The position numbers and the translations under genes were made by a program. Positions 48,078-57,900 of a stretch of DNA of 64,000 bases are shown piece after piece; positions within the stretch are counted from its first letter, which is position 1; each line of letters starts with the position of its first letter. Origin of the DNA: Undaria pinnatifida (Eukaryota > Sar > Phaeophyceae > Laminariales > Alariaceae); contig JABAKD010000017.1 of the NCBI GenBank assembly GCA_012845835.1, positions 3,687,367 through 3,751,366 on the forward strand, read 5' to 3'. Below the pieces are notes generated by a model. That model saw only the letters and a program-made list of their open reading frames with translations. It was not told where the DNA came from and ran no database searches.

Positions 48078-48336
48078 GACTGATTCTGACGATATAGCCC
48101 CCGCAAAAAACAGCGATTTTCTCTAGCGAACATTTATTTCGTGGCTGCTCGACACGATAAAGAGGGTGATATTTAAGAAACACCTCCGTACATTTTCTTG
48201 TTTGCAAATCATTATCGAACAATGACGTCGGGGTGGCAGGAGACACCGTATTTCGGGAGGAACCGCCGGGAGCTGGTTTCGAAACCGGCGATTGGCGTTA
48301 GTGTAATGTTGGGGGGGCTACCACCGTAGAATGACT
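48078..48336 (+). mobile_element. R4 element with 5-bp target duplication
   Basis: GACTGATTCTGACGATAG at the left and ACCACCGTAGAATGACT at the right. CCCCG occurs directly on both sides (48073-48077 and 48337-48341) and once in unoccupied R1 copies. Confidence 0.85.
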
Positions 48337-48465
48337 CCCCGCTATTCAGAAACCGTTTCAGACAAAAAAAGGTACACCTTTATCGCAGCACGCGTCCCCC
48401 TAGATATGTAACGAATAGTATGTATGCTAAAATCAAGAGAGCCATCCCACGGTAGAGGGGGGTTG

Positions 48466-48740
48466 ATTCTTACCACGATAGCCACCCCCCACCCTTCCCC
48501 CCGAGAAAAAAACACACAGCCGATTTTGTTCATATCGAACGTCTTGGGGCAGCTCGACACAACAAGGAAGGATACTATTGAAAGAAAAGTGTATCCACAC
48601 ATTTTCTTGTGTGCAAGGTCTATCGATCGATGACGTCGGGGTGTCGAGACACACCGTGTTTCAGTAGACACGGCCGGGAGTTGGTTTTGAAACCGGCGAT
48701 TTCGTTCGAGAAATGTTGGGGGGGCTACACCGTAGAACGG
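48466..48740 (+). mobile_element. R4 element
   Basis: TTGATTCTTACCACGATAGCC to GGGGGGCTACACCGTAGAACG, with GATGACGTCGGGGTGTCGAG and GGGAGTTGGTTTTGAAACC inside. Confidence 0.78.
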
Positions 48741-48911
48741 CTTGGGGGTAACCTCTTTTTCACGGCCAGGTTTAGGCTATACCCGCCCGACAATGAGGGA
48801 CTCTGCACACCTCGCTGGAAAGAAGACTTCTGTTGTAGGCGATTTGGTTTGGCGCAGTATTTCATGCTAACTTAGCTGACCATTCCACGGCGCGGGGTCA
48901 TATCGCAAAAA

Positions 48912-48931
48912 ACATCAACAAGAACAACAAC

Positions 48932-48965
<34 letters not shown>

Positions 48966-48986
48966 ACAACAACGACGACGACGACG

Positions 48987-49068
<82 letters not shown>

Positions 49069-49076
49069 AAACAAAA
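48912..49076. repeat. AAC trinucleotide microsatellite
   Basis: About 165 bp of (AAC)n with short GAC interruptions near 48950 and 48975-48987. Open frames for poly-Val or poly-Cys on the minus strand are artefacts of it. Confidence 0.97.
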
Positions 49077-49079
49077 ACG

Positions 49080-49170
49080 CAAAGGGACAGCGGAGTCACT
49101 CAGCGAGTGAACCCGAGGCACCGCACAAAATAAACGGTCCCAAAAAGCCCCCCCCTGCGCCGTAGACTTG
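49080..49170. mobile_element. R5 fragment
   Basis: GGAGTCACTCAGCGAGTGAACCC is the R5 core, followed by a C-tract and GCGCCGTAGACTTGG. Confidence 0.5.
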
Positions 49171-49390
49171 GTAATAAAAAGACAACGAGACTCTTCTAAC
49201 CGATATTCTTTCTAGCTCGGCTGTGGCCAGCAGCCAGAAAAAAAACTGGATCCTATTTCATCGTGGCCCATAACTTGGCGCGCGCGGCTCCATTTTTGGT
49301 TAGACGTGAGCCTTGTCATTGGTCCATTTTTGCCCCCGAGTTTCGTGGATTGGGTTGCCTTCTTGGTTTTATGGCGTCGTCGGTTTCTGA

Positions 49391-50108
49391 GTAGGGGTGC
49401 AGCAGATTCTAAGAAATTTCTGTGCTCCTAACATGAAGAGCTAGGTCAATATGCGACCACCAGCATCACCCGATTTCAAGCATGACTTCGAAGGCATTCG
49501 TTCGCGCGCAACCAGGCCAAAATTAATGTGCGCTTATAGAAAGTCCTAAAACTAAACATTATTAGTCTATGCTTCGTACGCTCGTATACTTTTCATGCTC
49601 AAACCTATAGAAAGTTCCACACACTTTAGTTTTGAGGAGCTCAAACCGGTCAGAAACGTCTGACCCTGACAACCGCAACCCCTGCCCCGATCAGTCGTGG
49701 GATGATGTTCGAGACACTGTTGTTGTTTTTGCACGTTTTCCTGCCCAAACAAAATCGGTACCCCCCGCCAACACGCTACTAATAGCAGCGCCTCCTCTGA
49801 CAGATTTTTCGATAACCCCCCCCCTAAACCAGCGGCGATTTTCTTTCTTTGACGGAGTCTTACTACGGTAGTCATCCCACGGTAGGGGTTGCAGTTGTAA
49901 GATTGCGTCAAAACATCCTCATGTAAGGAACTGCCGGTCAATGAAGCAACTCCACGAGTACGTTATCTTTTTGGACTAAGGCATAGAAGCTTGGCCCGGT
50001 TGAGCGAACGAATGCCTTCGAAGAAATTTTTCGGGTTAAATATTGAGTTCCCCATGTGAGGAGCTCAGGGACTTTCTGATGCTGCAACCCTACCGTGGGA
50101 TGGCTCCC
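49391..50108. mobile_element. R3 foldback element
   Basis: The left block is inverted (GTGCAGCAGATTCTAAGAAA, CTCCTAACATGAAG, CTTCGAAGGCATTCG). The right block faces it (GAACGAATGCCTTCGAAG, CCCATGTGAGGAGCTC, CTGCAACCCTACCGTGGGA). An R4 fragment sits inside at about 49805-49860. No transposase-like coding region is seen. Confidence 0.72.
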
Positions 50109-50575
50109 CCCAACTTGTCTTTAACGAAATCGCCGGTTTTTGAAACCAGCTCCTGGCCGTATCTCCTGAAAATACGGTGCCCATCGTCGCCCCGACGTTA
50201 TCGTTCGATAGATTCGATAGACCTTTTCGCAAGCATGAAAATGTTTGAAGGTGTGCTTTTTTTCGTAGCACCCTTCCTCGTGTCCAGGTAGCCATGGATT
50301 AAATGTTCGTTGAAGAAAATCGCTGGTTTGGGGAGGGGGTTATCATCGTAGAATCAGTCGACGAACGTTTCATGGCTGCTCGGTAGGAGGAAGGATGCTA
50401 TATGGAAAGCATGCCTTGAGCTCTTTTCTGATTTGCGAAGGGCTATCGAACGATGACGTCGGGGTGGGAAGGGACACCGAATTTCAGGAGATTCGGCCGG
50501 GAGCTGGTTTTTCAAAGCCGGCGATTTCGTTAAAGAAACGTTGGGGGGGGCTACCGTAGTAAGATTCCCCTACGG
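50100..50575. mobile_element. Inverted pair of R4 elements
   Basis: A reverse copy at about 50100-50360 ends GTAGAATCAGTC and is followed directly by a forward copy (50361-50575) lacking its first 45 bp or so. The pair would fold as a long hairpin. Confidence 0.75.
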
Positions 50576-51009
50576 GGCCAGGATCTTGTACCTGCCCACA
50601 TTACCTCTTGCACTACAACGGCAACCGGCACTGTAGAGCAGCCGCTACCGAGTGTGTCTCTCTGTGCGATGCGATTTCACAGGCACTCTATAGCGGGTAA
50701 CACTCTGGTCAACCGGCAACATAGAGGGGCGTCCCCTGCCGCACTCCATTCGTATTTTTCGAGCCTCTGGTTCACATCATTTCACACACCCCGCCTCGAA
50801 CAGATCGGATGATCTAGATGTTTCGGGGCAGACGTATCCCTCAAATACATACCTGGCGCATGATCAATCTGCCCGATCTACAGTAGTAGACCATGTTCCT
50901 CGGGTGAGATCTGTGCGTCACAGCTCTTCGTGCGCACGTTTTTTGCCTGGTGGTGCGGGATTTGTAAGATATGTGTCGGGTGTGCGACAACGCATCATAA
51001 CGGAAAACA
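50576..51009. other. No gene or repeat recognised
   Basis: No domain or splice-supported exon was seen. Confidence 0.4.
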
Positions 51010-51597
51010 TACTGCAGGATAGAGGTGCACACATCACTTCTTTTTTTTTGAGGGGGGTGTGTTTCTCAATTTGGGAGCTTGAACGACCTATTATCTCCGA
51101 AAAATCGATGTTTGGATGAAAAAAAATAAAATGTTACCGGATAAAAAAACCCATCATATGGCCTAGGTACACAACGAGAATATCACGCGCAAAAAAAAAG
51201 AGAGAGGCGTATGTCCGGGATCTTACTACGGTAGCCCCCCCAACTTCCCAACTTTTTTTTAACGAAATCGCCGGTTTTTAAAACCAGCTCCCGGCCGTAT
51301 CTTCTGAAATACGGTGCCACTTGTCGCCCCGACGTCATCGTTCGATAGACCTTTGCAAGCATGAAAATGTTTGAGGGTGTTTTTTTGTAGCACCCTTCCT
51401 CGCGTCTAGCAGCCACGGAAACATGTTCGTTGAAAACAATCGCAGGGTTTTTTTCGGGGGGGGGGGCTAACGTAGAATCAGTCAGAAGAACTAACCTATT
51501 TTGGGGTGTAAGGACGCCCGTCATTCCGAAAAAAGACAAATAAATGTGGAAAACGTGCTACAAGTTGGACCTGCTATCTCGTAGCGTGCGCGTCGAT
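51010..51597. mobile_element. R1 element split by an R4 insertion
   Basis: R1 left part 51010-51222 and right part about 51490-51597 (ending TCTCGTAGCGTGCGCGTC). A reverse R4 (51225-51485) lies between them, with TTACTACGGTAGCCCCCCCA at its start and GTAGAATCAGTC at its end. Confidence 0.78.
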
Positions 51598-51637
51598 TTC
51601 GTTTGCACTGTCTGCTTCACCGTGATTGTTTTACTCT

Positions 51638-51902
51638 CGACTGATTCTGCGATAGCTGCTGCCCTCAAAAACCAGCCATTTTCTTTGATGAACGCTTTCG
51701 GGGCTGCTCGACACAACAGCAAGGCATACTACTACCGAAAGAAAGCATCCACTCATTTTCTTTGTGTGCAAAGGTCTATCGATCGATGACGTCGGGTTGT
51801 CGAGGGACACCGTGTTTTAAGTAGATACGACCGGGAGCTGGTTTTGAAACCGACGATTTCGTTGAAGGAACGTTTTGGGGGGCTGCTACCGTAAGATAAC
51901 TC
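51638..51902 (+). mobile_element. R4 element
   Basis: GACTGATTCTGCGATAGC to GGGCTGCTACCGTAAGATAAC, 265 bp, with all inner R4 landmarks. Confidence 0.82.
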
Positions 51903-52082
51903 TTGGGGGGCCTTTGCAACTTAAAACCCGTTAGTGTTTCGCAATAGAGTCGTTATAAGTTCGTCGGGATGTCGCTATTGCTTCGCAATTTATGAGAGTG
52001 AATCATATACCTTGGACATCTCGGGTTTAATCATCGGGCTGCACTTTTTCAGCTGGTCTCGAAATCAGTTTTTGCCTCTCAG

Positions 52083-52360
52083 ATGCATGTGCTACGATAT
52101 AGAGGAGGGACAACTTTTTTCGTGCGAGGCTCATCGATTTTGGGAGCTTTTAGAAGCCCTCTCGCAGAAAAAAAAACTGATTCGGAGAAACGTAAAAACT
52201 GCTACGTACACCGGAGGAAAATCCCATTTGATGGCCTAGGTATACGACGAGAATCATATATATGCCAAACCAAAAATGTCGTATTTTTTTATCGATTTTA
52301 GGTTAAGGAGCCCCCTCAGTCCAGTCAGAAACCAGTTTTCAGGCGAAAAGTGTGGACCGT
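52083..52360. mobile_element. R1 element
   Basis: ATGCATGTGCTACGATATAGAG at the left and inner blocks CCTAGGTATACGACGAGAATC and TTAGGTTAAGGAGCCCC. The right terminus is eroded (GTGTGGACCGTCGTACG). Confidence 0.7.
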
Positions 52361-52959
52361 CGTACGAGGAGGAGGGTGAGCACCCAGGTAGACCATATTC
52401 AGCAACATGGACAGGGAGGGGGGCGTATGTTGCAAGTTGGAAAGGAGAGCGAAACGGTTACCACATGATGCGCCGATTCATTTGGCGATGCTCAGGCGTC
52501 CGGGTACACGTGTGTGGCTTGTAGAGGAAGGCACTTGGTGCCCAGACTCCGAATTAGATGTTGCTCAGCGGTACGTTAGAAGGGAATATACACAAGAAAT
52601 ATGAAAAATAAGTCATTCAAGAAAGGCAAGGGAAGCATGCCAATCGACACCATCATCATATGTTTACACTATGCCGCTCCTTCTACGCATCCTCTCAGTG
52701 CGGGTTGCGGGCGAGGAGACAGCACGCGACCTAATGAACCACGTCCTCACTCCCACTACAAAAGGCCGAACGCCACGCAGGTGGGTGGGCAATGGTCTCC
52801 CCCAGCCTCCCGTCTTCTCCAATCGTACCTTTTCCTACACCGGTGAAAAATATCGAATAAACAATTGTAGGCGCATAATGTACAAGAACAAACGGATTAC
52901 AAAAATGTTTCCTCCACACCTTTGATGTCCTGGAATACCAGAAATCACTTCGGGAGGGA
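52361..52959. other. No gene recognised
   Basis: Open frames up to about 108 codons have no domain features. Confidence 0.4.
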
Positions 52960-53400
52960 GCTTCTGGGACCCCAGCCAGCATTTGGGGATCCCACAAAAC
53001 TACATGGCATCCCCCAAGCCGGTCGGGTTTCCTGGGGCAAGCCATGGGATCTCGCACGACGGCTGGGATATCCCATGCCCTAACTCGATCCCTTTTAAGC
53101 CGGAGAGTCCTCTAAAACCCGCAACAATCGCAAGACGCCACGGCATCCCGCAAGCTCGGGTGTACGGTGCCCTACGTCCAACTGGACGGCATGACATCCT
53201 ACAAACTGGTGGGGGGTCCTGAAGCAAGTCATGGTCCCGATCTCGCAAGACGGCGGGGGTGTCCCACGCCCGAACCCGATCCCTTTAGCTCGAAAAGTCC
53301 TCTTAACATGCAATAACCGCAAGCCACCACGGGACCCCTCGCAAGCCCGGGTGCGGTACCCCAAGTGCGATAACGGTCCCCTAACCCGGAACAGGGCCCC
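52960..53400. repeat. Direct duplication, period about 187 bp
   Basis: GATCTCGCACGACGGCTGGG at 53048 and GATCTCGCAAGACGGCGGGG at about 53239 head two diverged units, with a partial third at the left. The 177-codon minus-strand frame at 53229-53762 overlaps this and is not credited. Confidence 0.72.
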
Positions 53401-54455
53401 ATGCACCCTTCGGCTGGGCTGGGCTGGGAACCCCGCGCTGTGCATCGACCCCACCAAACACGGACACGGACAGCCAAAATGGACGCGGGATCGGTCCGCT
53501 GAGTAGACTTCTCTTGCCTCCTCTCAGACGCTGCTATCATACCGCAAATCCCGGATGGAGGCGGAAACGTTTCGCTGAGTAGACTGCTCGATAAGGCCAA
53601 ACACCTCCCCTCCCTCCGCGCGCTACCTCGATGAAGCTCATACACCACACCACCTGGGTGTTCTAGATGGAGCTCACCCCCCGCCGCTCGCGTACGAACT
53701 AGTTCAAATGAAGCTCGTGCACCACATACTCCGCGTACACAACCTCGATTGAGACATATCACACTCCCCGCGTGCTAACAAGCCCCCGGTGTGCTGCTTC
53801 TCGTATAGGAGCTGGCTACGACGCGCATGGGCCCTGTATTTGCCGGGACCTTAGGACAAATAACCAGGTATACCCTGGGCATTGACACAACGCTCCTTGT
53901 AATCAGCGTTGACCCAAGTACAAAACCCCAGCTATCCTTCATGATAAACCACCTGAACACCGTGAATCAAAGAAAATGTGCCCTATATACGACGGGTGGG
54001 TTGTGTACCGACGCTATTCAATACTGCGGTGCGACGGAGCATCCTGCTACGGCACATGACGTGTTGAGAGATCTGACCAAATACTTATGAAGGGTACCAT
54101 CAAACTGCTTACAAAAGGCTAATCTAGTGGCGCTCACAGCAAAGGACACATCAAAGTAACAAAATCACTCTCTACGTAATTGTACAACAAGGCATGTGCA
54201 TTGGCAGGCAATTATGTACCTTGAATTTCGATCAACTCCCCCCAGAAAGGAAGCTGATCCTCTACTCTAACGCTTCCAAAGGCATGTTCATCATTTACGA
54301 GCCTTTCATTGGCAGACGCGCAACGGGTGAAAAACAAAAGTGAGTGACAGCTTGGCCCTCCACAGTAAGCGGTGGCCGACGTGTGCACTCAAGACTCCGA
54401 CCACTACTGTATGGCTCTCTGGGCATGCTTTGTTTAATTCCCCCAAACGATCATG
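53401..54455. other. No gene recognised
   Basis: An 87-codon plus-strand frame at 53827-54090 has amphipathic, protein-like composition (three cysteines near the end) but no recognised domain. It might be a transposon coding remnant or chance. Confidence 0.35.
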
Positions 54456-54797
54456 GCGTAGACTAGGTAGCTTGGGTGTCCCAAGAGAGGGATAGCCGAC
54501 AAATGATTACAGACCACATTTCACTGCATCTCTCTCCCTTGGGAAAAAATGTATTGTACACCCGCCCGATCATGGCATGGGACTGTGGTGGTAGCTTAGC
54601 TCTCCAAAGCAAAGATATATCCGACCCAAGCAGGCACCAGCGTCCTTGAATTATACGTGCTCCCACACGTCCATGGCGTCGAACCCGTCACAGGTCTGCT
54701 CGACGCTCATGGCATGGGACTGTGGCGGTAGCTTAGCTCTCCAAAGCAAAGAAATATCCGACCCATGCAGGCACCAGCCTCCTTGAATTATACGATC
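54456..54797 (-). repeat. Tandem duplicates of the WSC gene 3' end
   Basis: A 137-bp unit holding the last WSC codons (Q-T-C-D-G-F-D-A-M-D-V-W) and the 3' flank with AGCTTAGCTCTCCAAAGC is repeated at about 54585-54720 next to the functional end. An older partial copy lies near 54463-54515. They are downstream of the stop codon and not part of the protein. Confidence 0.85.
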
Positions 54798-54919
54798 TCC
54801 CACACGTCCATGGCGTCGTATCCGCCACAGGTCTGCGCGGCATCTCCGGCGCACTCGAAGTCGCATGCGGTCGAGGGGCCGTAGGTCTCGTAGTCGGTGG
54901 TGTCGTCACCGCACCAGCA
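54788..54919 (-). CDS. WSC gene exon G: end of WSC3 and stop
   Basis: 43 codons from C-W-C-G-D-D to W-E-I-V, then TAA. The acceptor is CCCTGCCAG after a C/T-rich tract. Confidence 0.86.
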   Translation of the reverse strand, partial: CWCGDDTTDYETYGPSTACDFECAGDAAQTCGGYDAMDVWEIV

Positions 54920-57900
54920 CTGGCAGGGAGGGGAAGCAGTCATGTCGGGAGCACATGGGGCACAATTGTTTCGCTGAGACTTCCTCTCGCACTTGAGGAG
55001 ATAGTTCCATACTCCGCGCACCCCGCCCCCAAAAAAAATAATTTTTTGAGCAAAATGAAAGCGAACGACGCGCAACTATATGACGATAGAAGTAACACTT
55101 TTCGTCTGAAACGGTTTCTGCATGACAGGGGCTCTTTTATCTTGACCTTCGTTAACCCAATGTCGTCGGAAATTAGGCTATTTTGGTTTTGCCCGATTCT
55201 CGTCCTGTACCAAGGCCAGGGGCTCATCCGGTACTAAACAGTAGCTTCAGTATGATTTTTCTCCCGAAATCAATTTTTGGGAGAGTGTCGTTAAGCTGCC
55301 AAATCGAGAAAAACCTCCGAAAAGAGATTAATACACCTCTATCGTAGCACGGCGTGGTGATGAAACAAGAAATCGGTGACCTGGGGGGCACGGAAAAAAA
55401 AACTTTCCAACACAAAAGAATGCGATAATTCCGGCGATTTGGGGTTATAGCGGGAGCCCCAAGATTCAGAAAACATTTTTTAACCATGAAACAATTGACC
55501 CATATTAAGAGGCGCGAGCTACGATAGAAGTCGTTCTACGGCAGCCCTCCCCAACTTTTCTTCAACGAAATCGCCGCGGTTTCACAAAGCAGCTCCCGGT
55601 CGTATCTCCCGAAATATGCGGCGTCCCTCGACACCCCGACGTGATCGATCGATAAACCTTTGCACCACACACGAAAATGTGAGGATATGTTGTTTTATAT
55701 TGTATGTGCCTTCCTTGTGTCGAGCAGCCATGACACGTTCGTTAAACAAAATTGCTGGTCTTGGGGGAAGGCGATCATCGTAGAATCAGTCTTAGATGCG
55801 CCCGAACCATTTATTTTCTGGGGCTCCCCAAAAAAACGAAATTCCCCAGCGATTTTCGGTTTAATGGGGTCCGGTAATTTTATGGAAACGGTTCGTCGGC
55901 TAAAAAAAAACCTTCTAAGCTTTCGAGGTATTTTTTTTTTATAAAACATGTAGTCTATACATGGATGTCCGCAACGGAATGAGTGGTACAACATCTGCGC
56001 GCGGCGCCGACATAATCGTTTTCGAAGTCAATTTGTCAAGTGAGGTGTGTTCGACATAGTCGGTCGTACCAGTGGTGACACCCCGGTGGCGGAAACGGGG
56101 GGGATATCATAACATCCCCCCTGCCTGCGGCCGTGGATCTCGTTTCATGTGCGTGCATATCGGCAAAAACGTCACCTTTAGCGCAAAAAAATGCTCGCCA
56201 TGATGACACAAAAAAAACGAAACGAACAGCGTAACCCCCCAACGTTAAAAGAATGCCCGAACCCCCCCCTCAACCCGTTTCGCATGGTTCAGCGGTTCGG
56301 CACCAGCACTGCTCTTCTCCCGAGCGGTTCGGTATCCGCATTGCTCACCTCAATTCCGTACTGCGTTCCGTAGTAAGGGTAGGCGTTGCAGAGTACCTTG
56401 CATGCCTGTTGGTTCGACGCGAGGCAAGGAATAAATGAATTAAAAAGAGCGGAGGAGTGAAGCGGAGCGGGGAAGTATAGCTCGGGTGTGGGTGTCCGCG
56501 AGAGAATAAGCGGGTACCGTGTACCGTGTTTCATGCCAAACGCACATGCTGCTAAATACGTAGTGCTAATAAGAGTACGGTAAAAGGTGCGACTCCTGAC
56601 ATTTCCGAGGCTTACTCGCTTGCACAGAGCTCTTTCGTCTCATTTCCAAAAGTTGTATGGATTTTTAGAAAAACACTGAGACGCCTGCTGCGATAGGATC
56701 GGCATTTTTTCAAAGCCTAATAGCCGGGTCGGAGGAGTCTACGTCAAACAGAAATGGAGGCGTTTCGCGCAAGGAATGTGCAGCAGATTCCAAGAATTTT
56801 CTTGAGCTCCTAACATGAGAAGGACGTGCGTGCTACGATGGAGGTGGAAGTTTCGCCTGAAGTATTGTCTGACACCGCCGGGGCTCCTTAACCCAAAAAT
56901 AGTCGGACAAAAAAATAAATAATACGTCATTTTTTTGCATCTCGGTTGTTCACCTAGGCTCCATGGAATTGTTCGTCCGGTAGCAGTTTTATTTTTCTCT
57001 TTACAACACGTTTTTGGGAGGGACATGTCTTAAGCTCCCAAATCGAGGGGTAGTTTTAGAAGGAAAAGTGGTAAGCACCTCTTATCGTAGCACGGGTCGA
57101 TGGGAGGAGCTCAATATCTCCACGCCAAAGCGTGCCTTAAGAGGCATACCAGGCACATTCGTTCGCACCGCCCGATCAACATCTCGTACATGAGCCAATT
57201 CTAAAACAAAACAAAATACTCACGTGTATGAAATAGACATATACTACGTAACAGATAGCTCTACACAAGTTAGACGATACCCCAACCGGCCAGAAACGTT
57301 TCGGCCCCCCAAAGAGTGTGCGATCGACTCGAGTGTTGGATGTCAATCGATTTTTACTCACCCCGACACATTGTCCGGTCCGTTCCGAGACCCACCCACA
57401 CTTTCGGGCAAAACCTACACACGGGAACTACAGTAGATTTTGCGGTTTTAATGCGCTAGAAGGCGATGCAATACTCACGTCGTTGGTCATATCATCGGCG
57501 GAGGTGACGGCGTGCATGATGCGTCCTCTCTTGGAATCACCCCAGCAGCCCAGGTAGCCCGAGTCGCCATACGTGTACACGCTGATCGCATTACGGCCGC
57601 CGCAAGTCTCGGAAGCGTCTCCGGCGCACTCGAAGTCGCAGGTGGCAGCGCCGAGCTCGTCAGGATCGTCGGAGTCCACGCCGCAGAAGCACTGAAGGTT
57701 TGGAGAGAACACAGGGAGAGACGGGGAGAGGGGTGATCGTCGTCGTGGTTGCGGGGATTAAGGTCGGTTGATGTTGGGTTCTATTCCTGCGAACAGTGTG
57801 CGGAAAGACGCTTTCATGATTTATATACTTGTATGGGACACTCTTTTGATAGCATTCCTGTGAACACGTCAGCTGCGAGTTCGATAAATTTGGGGTCGAG

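Larger units (their letters stand above)
47547..48396. mobile_element. R1 element carrying nested R5 and R4 insertions
   Basis: R1 pieces lie at 47547-47714, 48015-48077 and 48342-48396. Together they make about 285 bp, the normal R1 length, in the correct order and with both termini (GACGCGCGCTACGATAGAGA, TATCGCAGCACGCGTC). The gaps are a 300-bp R5 and a 259-bp R4. Confidence 0.85.

Noticed and set aside
48872-49121. Poly-Val and poly-Cys proteins
   Set aside because: Frames of the AAC microsatellite.
53229-53762. 177-codon minus-strand frame
   Set aside because: Overlaps a diverged tandem duplication, shows no domain or splice support and looks like a GC-rich chance frame.
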